Source of the DNA: Oasisia sp. SBJ-2009
Lineage: Eukaryota; Annelida; Polychaeta; Sabellida; Siboglinidae
DNA: 64,000 bases
Direction of reading: 5' to 3'
Assembly: GCA_964017155.1 (NCBI GenBank)
Contig: OZ024862.1
Location: 33,883,691 to 33,947,690, forward strand
Under the pieces are notes generated by a model, which ran no database searches, had not been told where the DNA came from, and saw nothing but the letters and a program-made list of their open reading frames with translations. The stretch's first letter is position 1. Each line of letters opens with the position of its first letter. The position numbers were made by a program, and so were the translations under genes. Shown one piece after another: positions 13,601-25,600 of the stretch.

Positions 13601-16600
13601 AAGAGGGTGGCCTGAATTATTTTCAGACCAGCCCCGCAGTCGAAGTTATCAAGTCAACCGACGAACCAATCAGATGTACTCAAGCAGCAAGAGTGAACCC
13701 TCCCTTGACCCGTCAACACTGCCACTCAACTCTGACCCTGTGACCTCTGGCAACAGCAGTTTCCAGGAGTTTCTATGGCAACACATTGAGTTGGCTCAGA
13801 CAAAGGGTTTTGATGATAATCTTGGCAGAAACCCTGTGCCTTCATTGTTTGAGGTGAACATAAGATAGATTCTGTGCATTGTATGTATATGACCAATATT
13901 GTACAGAAAACCATTAACATTTTATAAATGGTCCGAATCTGAATTATGCTGGGTTTTTTTAAATATAAAATATGAATAGCATACAAGATCAGCAATTGTA
14001 TTAGTTCTGTGATCATAATCATCTTGGCATTCCACAGTTACAATTAACTCTTGGAGTCCCACTAATTTGATCTTCTCGCCATTCAGGGCTCATTTATCCA
14101 GTCTGAAGGTCCCATAGCAGTAACAGTCCAGTGTGTGTGCTTGCATGCATGTGTGTGCGTGCATGTGTGTGTGTCTGCTTGTGTGTGTGTGTGTGTATGT
14201 GCGTGTGCAACTGTGCATGTGTGTGTGTGTGTGTGTGTGCAACTGTGCATGTGTGTGTGTGTGTTGTGATTTTTCCCTCAAATTGTTCTTGTGTAGACAA
14301 TGATATGGTACTGTTGATCCTCTGCTATGTACACATGTGTGGTGGTTCCATGCCCCTATGACAACCTTTGCCTGTCCCCGTGTATGACTAGCCAAATGAT
14401 TTTGTTTGTTGCAGCTCTGAGTTTGACCTTGTTAAGGATATAGGCGTTGTAGAAGTTTTATAATAATAATTATTATTATAACAATAACCTGACTTGCCTT
14501 AGCCGAAACATGCACATTAATTGTCCCTGCTATGCCAGAGTTGACTAAAGATTGAAAACTACAATAAGTATATTCACTATATTTGCCTTTCGATTAATCT
14601 CAAAATGCCAATTTGCTTAATTATGTTGAAAATTATAACTACATCAAAAAGCGCTTAATGGTCATGTGTAATGTTGTAGTTGCCTACAGTGGAGCAGTGG
14701 TTCTTGGTGTGCAAAGAACTACACACTTTCTTCATGGTTGACCAACCGGAAAGTCACGCATGGCCACATTTTAACACGCTCAGATCACTGCTGGAAATTG
14801 ACACTAGATTTTCAGAAAGGTAACTAGTTTTTTATTGCAAACACGTCTATTTGTGTCATAACTTATCAAGTCCTTGCGTACACACTCTGTGATAGGTCAC
14901 GTTGTCCGACCACTTCTCACTGTCCTTGCACGTCGGGGGGCGCTGCGGTTGATTACATCAGTATTATCTCTTCACCTGACATCCCTTACAAATACTGCTT
15001 TTAACGTCAGCCAATGAAATCATCCACAACTAGTGTGGTCAGGCTCTGGTCAAGTAAAAATGTTGGGTGATTTTAGCCACACACCGCTTATGTTACAAGA
15101 AATGTTTAGTCTGTAGAAACAACTATTCAAATACACAGAACTGTTCAGCTGGTCATGTGATTGAGCAGACGAATCGTTATTCTGGAATTCCCAGAAATAT
15201 TTTATCCATCTTCAGATTGGGGCGGGAATCAGTGCTGTTCCCGCGGGTGAAATGTCACAATTGGCAAAGACAATAAACTACTTCGACTAGACTAAAATCA
15301 CAAATTTCTCATAGGTGTTTACCAGGGTTAGTTGGAATGGCAAACAGTGCTGGCTTGCGAGGTGTTTTCACCCATAAGTAGGTGAAGTGACAATGTACGG
15401 TTGTATGGGACATTTAGTGTGTGTTTGTTCCAGTCGATGTGCGAAGGTGTTGCCCCTGGCAGAGAGCACCTACCAAGACGGCCTGCCACAACACTACACC
15501 AAGAGCTACCACCTCAACAAGGCATGTCATCTTTTAGTTTACTAGTTCTTCATTGCATTTCTCAAAACAAATTCCAATGCAATAAAAGATGTCATCCCTT
15601 TCACAGCATTTGAGGGGAATCATCCATGGGCAGTTATTAACAGGAAGTTCACTATATGAATTTTTTGGAATACATTGAACATGCCAAAAATGAAATTCCT
15701 TCCAGGTAACGTAGCCCAACATTGGGAATATCGCCTGTGTAATATGGCATGTTTAGAATCTGAATGTTTTATTAAATTTACAATTACTCAGTTTGTGAAT
15801 ATTGTTTCTTGTTTTTAAATACAATTTAATGTTAAGAACATTATAATAAACAATGATAACTACTTTTTTGCTTAGATTGTGTCATACATGTCATCAAGTT
15901 GTATAGTAACCTTTGTTTATCGTAACCAGTTTTTTTCTTCGATTTTAGCTGTTCCAGGCAAAGAAGGTGTTTGTGCAGCACGCAAGGGGCCCGGCGAGTG
16001 AGAAATGTCTGCGACAGCTGGAAGAAGACTGCGAGAAACTGTGGCACAGCGGACGGCAACTATGTGAGACACTCAGTCTCACCGGCAACCACTGTCTCAA
16101 TGAGGTACACAGTCTCTCTCAGTCTCACCAGCAACCACTGTCTCAATGAGGTACACAGTCTCTCTCAGTCTCACCAGCAACCACTGTCTCAATGAGGTAC
16201 AAAGTCTCTCTCAGTCTCACCGGCAACCACTGTCTCAATGAGGTACATGGTCTCTTTCAGTCTCACCGGCAACCACTGTCTCAATGAGGTACATGGTCTC
16301 TCTCAGTCTCACCAACAACCACTGTCTCAATGAGGTACACAGTCTCTCTCAGTCTCACCGGCAACCACTGTTTCAATGAGGTACATGGTCTCTCAGTCTC
16401 ACCGACAACCACTGTCTCAATGAGGTACACAGTCTCTCTCAGTCTCACCGGCAACCACTGTTTCAATGAGAGGTACATGGTCTCTCTCAGTCTCATTGAC
16501 AACCACTGTCTCAATGAGGTACATGGTCTCTCTCAGTCTCACCGGCAACCACTGTTTCAATGAGGTACATGGTCTCTCTCAGTCTCACCGACAACCACTG

Positions 16601-19600
16601 TCTCAATGAGGTACATGGTCTCTCTCAGTCTCACCGGCAACCGCTGTCTCAATGAGGTACACAGTCTCTCTCAGTCTCACCAGGAAACACTATCTCCTTG
16701 AGGTTTTTTATTTTATTTTAATATAATAATATAATAGTTTATTTCACTCTGGGCAATTATACAGATTGAAATAGTTTCACGGACTCTCTCAGTCTCACTG
16801 CCAACCACTGTCTCAATGAGGTATATAGTCTCTCTCAGTCTCACTGGCAACCACTATCTCAATGAGTTACACGGTCTCTCTCTCAGTCTCACTGGCAACC
16901 ACTGTCTCAATGAGGTACACAGTCTCTCTCAGTCTCACTGGCAACCACTGTCTCAGTGAGGTACAAGGTCTCTCTCAATCTCACCGACAACCACTGTCTA
17001 AATCAGGTACACAGTCTCTCTCAGTCTCACCGTCTCAATGAGGTACATACCCCAGGTAGTCTCTTTCAGTCTCACTTGCAACCATGGCTCAATGAGGTAC
17101 AAGATCTCTTTCAAGTCAATGAGGTGCAGAGCTTTGGGGAAATAGTTAAGATGGTTTTGTGATTTTGGGGAGCAGTTTTCATTTCTCAGTTGTCTTTTGC
17201 CAATTTATTTATAACACATGACATAGAGTAATTTGATGATTATTTTAAAGGACAAAAAAAGGCTACGGTTTCGTGTCATACACCTAATAGAGTTTATACA
17301 AAGTAACAATTTCCACATATACTCAATTTTTTAACGTCAGCGGTTTACTCAGAATGTGACTTTACAGTCTAAAATTCTGACGAAATCCACGATGGTCTAG
17401 ACGCCGCCATAGGTGAAGGGTTAACTTGGCTTGGCCATTCAGCGCGCGGCATTCTATATCTCTGTCAGCTTCCTGCGACGCTGTTAAGGGTCAACAACTT
17501 CGAGTCTTCGACAGTTCGTTCAGTTGGCGTGACATCTAGCAGCTGCTTATAGACGTATATCTAAATCTGTGGTTAAATCTATGGTAAACTTTAGTAATTA
17601 TGCCTTCGTGTTCGGCATACGGTTGCAATAATAGTTGAAACAACCGGTAGTATTGAAGCAATGGATTCACATTGGTGATTTGCGGGCGTACTGTTTGGAA
17701 TCCCTCCAGTCCAAGTTCAGTTCACTTTGTGCGGTCCATTTTGAGGAGAAATGCTTTGATGTAGACATGTATCATCAGTTGATTGGATGATTTCAGCGAT
17801 AACAATAATAGACAACTTTATATTTACCGTCATCAGCATGTTACGCGCGTTGCCGAGTTGCAGCCATTTCATGACAACAGCCAAACCCCATGCATGGAAT
17901 CTACGTGGAGAGCGCCTCGTCATTCTTCATCTAAGATGGGGTAGCGCATAGTATTTGGATGGCTGGGTGTTAAAAATATTTTTCTGGTAAACCGCTGGCG
18001 TTAAAAAATTGAGTATATGTGGAAATTGTTACTTTATATTAACTCTATTAGGGGTATGCCACGAAACAGTTAACTTTTTTTGTCTCAAGTTTGCGACAAA
18101 AAATTCAAAACATTGAGTATATGTGGAAATTGTTACTTTATATTAACTCTATTAGGGGTATGCCACGAAACAGTTAACTTTTTTTCCCTCAAGTGTGCGT
18201 GTCAACTCAAAATTGTTTGTCAAAGGCAGTTAAATGTGAAGACTTGTAATAAGATCATCTTTGTTGAAATGAAACTACAACTAGTCAAATATAACTAGTT
18301 ATAGTCATTGATTCTGCTCCACATCATAATCTGCTGTTTCACATCATTATCCACATCATTGAAATATCACATCTTGCATCAGAGACACCATGTGACACAT
18401 ATGACACCACATGACACCACATGACACCACATGACACCATGTGACACCACGTGACACCATGTGACACCACGTGACGCCACGTGACGCCATGTGACACCAC
18501 GTGACACCACGTGATGCCACATTTAACCAAGCCAAGATGTGTTACAGTAGTTTTAGAAAAATGTCATTACATGAGATAAATGTTCGCTGATTAGTAAAAA
18601 TAGACACTTCACCGTTTCAGATTTATAATTTTAATTTAAAATTGAAATCCTCTGGAAACGTCTGTGCTGGTTATTTCTGATGAAATGATGTTTCCTATTA
18701 TGTGGAGCAGAATTTAGAGCCACAAGTAGATCATGTTGCATCGCCACCTTTGTCACTTTGTGTCATGTTGTGTCGTAGCTGCACCGACTGCCGAGGGAGG
18801 GAGGGGGAGAGAGGGAGGGGGAGGGCTCCCAGGGCCTGCCTGAGATGACCCACTGCAGTCCCTTCAAGACCAAGGCCGCCTGCAACTGTGGACGTACGCA
18901 GGCGGAGCGCGACGACCCCTTCAGTCTGAAGGTAGGCCACGCAGGGAACAGGTTGTGGTCCAAAGTGCATAGTGCATATGCAAACACACGCAAGCACACA
19001 CATGTACACATGCAAGCACAAGCATACACATGTACACATGCGTGCACACACATACATATGCAAGCACACACATGCAAGCACACATACGTACACATGCATA
19101 CACACACATGTACACATGCAAGCACACACATGTACATATGCATACATGTACACATACATACTCATCACTCGCATGAACACACACTTTTGAAGTTTATATT
19201 CAGTATAATCCAATGCATAATAACAGAAGTCACATTGATGCGTTGATGCCATATCAGCTACTGCAAGAAACAACAAAGTTTATGTCCATAAAGTCTTTAA
19301 TTATAATATAGTTATTATGATGTGCTTTCCCCAGAAACCTTTCCATAATTGATGCTTGGTTCTCAGTAAGTCAAAGGATTCCTAATTATTACGCGATCTG
19401 TGTTTTTTTCTTCTGGTTGGCAATGTTTAAATCATCTAACCACATTTTATCAACAGTAAATAGTAAGAAATAAGATGCCGGCAAACGAGGTGACCAATAA
19501 ACGTCTTACGTTTGTAACTTCGCCTAATTTTCAACAGTATTTTCATCATGAAATCACGCACTCATTTTGCTATTCACTGATTGGGCGTCTTCGTCATGTG

Positions 19601-22600
19601 ACTGCAGGCTGCCAACTTTGACTTCTACGATGCCCTTGAGAAGTCATGTTGCGGCCCGCTGGAACACTATAAGTTCTCAGCCTTCAACTACAACGACGCA
19701 AACATTCCCACAACAGCGGAACCAAAGGAAGATGTTGTGTTGTCCATGGCAACGATTGCATCGAAGGTCACCATGGCAACGACGGCAACATCCATTGGTG
19801 GGACTCAGAGTCCGAAGACACGCAGGGATTCGACGTCGAAGTTTGACCTGACGCACAGTCTCAGCCTCGCTCTCAGTCTCGGTAGGACTCGATGAATCAC
19901 TCTAATCTGTCGACCGCGTGAAATGGTTTGTTGTCTTACAAGACAGACTACGATTTATATATGTGAATTCAAGAGTCTGAGACTACTGGAATAATTAATT
20001 GTTAAAGTGGCCAATGTCCGAAAATAAAAGAATTGTTATAAAGGTATGTATTTTTTCCAAAATCACAAATGAAGCAGACATCTATTTTTGACTTGTGCCA
20101 AATAGGCATGTGCTCCCTAATTTCTGTTTACTGTGGCATTCTTTGTGTCTGTGATTATGAAATGCCAACCAGTGTCAACTAAAGGTCATTTCTTGCTAGA
20201 TTAAATCATTCACATACCCAGTACACTGTTATCTGAAATTAAATTAAATGAAAATAAATATTGCGTGTGATCTCCGTCAAGTCAACAGTGTTGATAAAGA
20301 TTATTTGCATGAATTACATTACAAACTCCTGCATCTGATATCTTATAAATCAAACACTCTAGAATAGTATATACTTGTTATTTTTGGTAAACTTTGGTTT
20401 ATGTTTTTGTCTTTAAAAAGCACGTTTGGGGATATAACGTCAACAAAATATACGGAGGAATGCATGATGCATCCAGCATCCATTTATTGGTGGCTTCACA
20501 GAACTGTTGCTAGGCAACAGGTCACATGGTGGATGTCAACTGTTTCAGGCCAATCAGCTGATAGCAACTCCTTCGGTCACGATGTTCCGGTGAGTCTCAC
20601 CGATGAGAGGTCACATGACCTCACCACAGCCGACGACGCACAGACAGACAAACCCGCCGCGTCATCAGTGAAACCAGCGCCATCTGGTGGCAACGAGTTC
20701 CTATCGGGGATGATGAACGCTAACAGTCCACACGGACTCGTGCCCAAGTTCCCGTCCTGGTCCCTGTTATCCCTGGGGAAGTACTCGTCTTACAGCTCAA
20801 CGTCTGGTAAGGTCTCCCTTTCTTGGGAGCAGGTGTTAGTCTGGGAAAACGTTGACCAACGCTTTCTGCTAGAGAAAGAGATGTTGACCATAACACGGTT
20901 TATTTGTAATATTATAATCTAATTCTTAGCCGAGATAACAGAGAAACCAGTAGAGCAGGACCTGCCTGCCAACTTTATGAGGCTTCTCAACCAGAGATGA
21001 GGGAGGGGAAGTGAACAGGGAGGAGGGGATACAGTGGGGAAGCGACTGTTAACACTGCAGCATCTGTGATTATGACCATTACTACTGTTATGTAAAGAAA
21101 CTAATATCATTGTGTTGAAGTAATATGAATTTCTACCATGTGAGTTTCCCACTTGGGACCATTAAAGGTTAATAGAGACTATTCTATTGTTTCCTCTTGC
21201 TGTATAACGGTTCTCCATTGTTGCCTCTTTGTAACTATCTCTGCCAGTTTCTTCACATGTCCACTCTGTCGTCAGTGTCACATGTCCACTCTGTCGTCAG
21301 CGTCACATGTCCACTCTGTCGTCAGCGTCACATGTCCACTCTGTCGTCAGCGTCACATGTCCACTCTGTCGTCAGTGTCACATGTCCACTCTGTCGTCAG
21401 CGTCACATGTCCACTCTGTCGTCAGCGTCACATGTCCACTCTGTCATCAGTGTCACGTGTCCACTCTGTCGTCAGAGTCACATATCCACTCTGTCATCAG
21501 CATTACATGTCCAGTCTGTCATCAGCATCACATGTCCACTCTGTCATCAGTGTCACATGTCCACTCTGTCGTCAGCGTCACATGTCCACTCTATCATCAG
21601 CGTTACATGTCCACTCTGTCATCAGCGTCACATGTCCACTCTGTCATTAGCGTCACATGTCCATGCTGTCATCAGCGTCCCATGTCCATGCTGTCATCAG
21701 CATCACATGTCCACTCTGTCATCAGCGTCACATGTCCACTCTGTCATCAGCGCCAATTGTCCACTCTGTCGTCAGCGTCACATGTCCACTCTGTCATCAG
21801 CGTCACATGTCCACTCTGTCATCAGTTTCACATGTCCACTCTATCATCAGCGTAACATGTCCACTCTGTCATCAGCGTCACTTGTCCACTCTGTCATCAG
21901 CGTCACATGTCCACTCTGTCGTCAGTGTCACATGTCCACTCTGTCGTCAGCGTCACATGCCCACTCTGACATCAGCGTCACATGCCCACTCTGACATCAG
22001 CGTCACATGTCCACTCTGTCATCAGCGTCACATGTCCATTCTGTCGTCAGCGTCACATGTCCACTCTGTCGTCAGCGTCACATGTCCACTCTGTCATCAG
22101 TGTCACGTGTCCACTATGTTGTCAGCATCACGTGTCCACTCTGTCGTCAGCGTCACATGTCCACTCTGTCGTCAGCGTCACATGTCCACTCTGTCGTCAG
22201 CGTCATATGTCCACTCTGTCGTCAGCGTCACATGTCCACTCTGTCGTCAGCGTCACATGTCCAGTATGTCATCAGCGTCACATGTCCACTCTGTCATCAG
22301 CGTCACATGTCCACTCTGTCGTCAGGGTCACATGTCCACTCTGTCGTCAGCGTCAAATGTCCACTCTGTCGTCAGCGTCACATGTCCACTATGTCGTCAG
22401 CGTCACATGTCCACTCTGTCGTCAGCGTCACATGTCCACTCTGTCGTCAGCGTCACATGTCCACTCTGTCGTCAGTGTCACATGTCCACTCTGTCGTCAG
22501 CGTCACATGTCCACTGTCATCAGCGTTACATGTCCAGTCTGTCATCAGCATCACATGTCCACTCTGTCATCAGTGTCACATGTCCACTCTGTCATCAGCG

Positions 22601-25600
22601 TTACATATCCACTCTGTCATCAGCGTCACATGTCCACTCTGTCATCAGTGTCACCTGTCCACTATGTCGTCAGTGTCACATGTCCACTCTGTCGTCAGCA
22701 TCACCTGTCCACTCTGTCGTCAGTGTCACATGTTGTTTCATTGACCACCTACAACAGTATCTCATTGTAAGATGTCGCACTGTGACTGGGCCAGTCGATC
22801 CACCCAGACTCCTGTGATCCGTAGTTGACTGTCCCCCATAAGTCTGACCGTGTGTTAAGGTTTGGACCAGCCGGGCCTCCTCCACAGCAGCAACTTCCTA
22901 CTGCCCTGGGATGTCCTGGTCAAGGCCGAGAAGTGGCCATCGGTCAGCGAGAATACCACGAAAAAGACAAAGTCAAGAAAGAGCCAGAAAGGTGAGTTCA
23001 CTCAGCACCGTTGTGAGGATGTACATGTGGCATGGCTGCATATACACTACACGCAAGCTTCCAAGGAGACTTGTGTTGACAAGTGTGTGTGCATGCATAT
23101 GTGTATGTGTCTGCATATGGGTGAGAATTGAGTGATGCAATGATGAGGTGTGTTGTGTTACAGAGCTGAGTGATGTGATGGTGACGTGTGTTGTGTTACA
23201 GAACCAAGTGATGTGATGGTGAGGTGTGTTGTGTTACAGAGCTTAGTGATGTGGAGGTGAGGTGTGTTGTGTTACAGAACCGAGTGATGTGATGGTGAGG
23301 TGTGTTGTGTTACAGAACTGAGTGATGCAATGGTGAAGTGTGTTGTGTTACAGAGCTGAGTGATGTGATGGTGAGGTGTGTTGTGTTACAGAGCTGAGTG
23401 ATGTGATGGTGAGGTGTGTTGTGTTACAGAGCTGAGTGTTGTGATGGTGAGGTGTGTTGTGTTACAGATCTGAGTGGTGTGATGGTGAAGTGTGTTGTGT
23501 TACAGAGCTGAGTGATGTGATGGTGAGGTGTGTTGTGTTACAGAGCTGAGTGATGTGATGGTGAGGTGTGTTGTGTTACAGAGCTGAGTGATGTGATGGT
23601 GAGGTGTGTTGTGTTACAGAGCTGAGTGATGTGATGGTGAGGTGTGTTGTGTTACAGAGCTGAGTGATGTGATGGTGAGGTGTGTTGTGTTACAGAGCTG
23701 AGTGATGTGATGGTGAGGTGTGTTGTGTTACAGAGCTGAGTGATGTGATGGTGAGGTGTGTTGTGTTACAGAGCTGAGTGGTGTGATGGTGAGGTGTGTT
23801 GTGTTACAGAGCTGAATGATGTGATGGTGAGGTGTGTTGTGTTACAGAGCTGAGTGGTGTGATGGTGAGGTGTGTTGTGTTACAGAGCTGAATGATGTGA
23901 TGGTGAGGTGTGTTGTGTTACAGAGCTGAGTGGTGTGATGGTGAGGTGTGTTGTGTTACAGAGCTGAGTGATGTGATGGTGAGGTCATACTTTGGCCTGG
24001 AGTATGAGTGTCCACGCGGTCATCGATTCTTCTGTAGTGGACCTGAGAAGATCCTCAAGTCGACCCCTGGGTCGTGTCCAGTCGCTGTGTCCAAGGTACA
24101 CACTGGGCCTGATGCTCATCTCATTCTCTCCCTTGTAGTCTGCGGCGGCCATAGCACAGCTCTCCGATTGTGTTTTCCTTCTTTCCCCCTCCCTGTTGTT
24201 CCCACCACCTTTTCCCTATCCCAGCCACTCCGGTTGTGTTTTCCTTCTTTCCCCCCTCCCTGTTGTTCCCACCACCTTTTCCCTATCCCAGCCACTCCGG
24301 TTGTGTTTTCCTTCTTTCCCCCTCCCCGTTGTTCCCACCACCTTTTCCCTATCCCAGCCACTCCGGTTGTGTTTTCCTTCTTTCCCCCCTCCCTGTTGTT
24401 CCCACCACCTTTTCCCTATCCCAGCCACTCCGGTTGTGTTTTCCTTCTTTCCCCCCTCCCTGTTGTTCCCACCACCTTTTCCCTATCCCAGCCACTCCGG
24501 TTGTGTTTTCCTTCTTTCCCCCTCCCCGTTGTTCCCACCACCTTTTCCCTATCCCAGCCACTCCGGTTGTGTTTTCCTTCTTTCCCCCCTCCCCGTTGTT
24601 CCCACCACCTTTTCCCTATCCCAGCCACTCCGGTTGTGTTTTCCTTCTTTCCCCCCTCCCCGTTGTTCCCACCACCTTTTCCCTATCCCAGCCACTCCGG
24701 TTGTGTTTTCCTTCTTTTCCCCCTCCCCGTTGTTCCCACCTTTCCCCTATCCCCAGCCACTCATCTCCAGCTCCCATCTACCTCTCCCCGCATCCTCCTA
24801 TCTCAGTGATTCCCCACTCCCACTGCCTCACTTGTGGTCTCCCTATTGTCCCTCCACCCTGTGGTCTGGGGTATTGTATCTCCTGTTGTTTCCTATCTGT
24901 CAACCTGGACAGTTCCCATGATTATATTATGTTATTTTCCCTCCTTGTGTCTTCTTCCCCTGGGTCCCTCACTGGGAGAGGGTCACACCCTCAGTCTGTT
25001 TCCCCCTGCTGATAAAGTGGCTCCAACTATCCTGATCATCTGCTATTGTCCTCCACGTGAGTGATGTGGCATATTCACAGATATTTTCACAACTCTGCAA
25101 AAACCTGTATAAAAACAACTGGTGCCAGCTAAAAAAGGTAACAAGAATCTAAGACATGGAAGAAATATATTCGAAAGTAGTATCAGATGAGGTTACATTA
25201 ATTTAGGGTCGGAGACAGTTTTGTCTGACAACACTGATATTTTACAGTAATGCTAGTATATTCTTGTCATCATATCAACTTGCAAACTTTCATATGGGAA
25301 TGGACAAATACAATGTTGTGAAATGATACGTTGACATTCTGGGATGAATCCTAATGTCATTCAACGTTGCATTCCAGGAGTTGACGGCCCACAAACTGTT
25401 GACAAGTGACATGCCTCTGTACTTCCCGTGCCACTGTAGGTGAGTAGATGTTTCAATGTCTTTGTTCACAGTCACTGTGTTTGACACCACATTTATTGTG
25501 AATTACCCTTTCAATGAGCCAAGCTGACTCTCCCAACAAACAGTGAATCATTGCCCCTGACACCTCATAGAGACTAATTGATTGAGTGAAGACAAGTGGG

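Noticed and set aside
16105..17130. CRISPR array or coding repeat
   Set aside because: Direct tandem units without spacers in a eukaryotic intron; the unit is the exon-intron junction itself.
20401..20922. 173-codon frame treated as a gene
   Set aside because: Only 20549-20806 is coding (SMG8 exon 16); the rest is intron read-through on both sides.
21153..22817. Cys/His-rich frames of up to 386 codons, superficially zinc-finger-like
   Set aside because: Stop-free 25-bp minisatellite inside an SMG8 intron; the Cys/His spacing follows the repeat, not a zinc-finger pattern.
23910..25012. Pro/Ser/Phe-rich frames of 241-299 codons
   Set aside because: They start in or beside SMG8 exon 18 and then run through a 67-bp intronic minisatellite.
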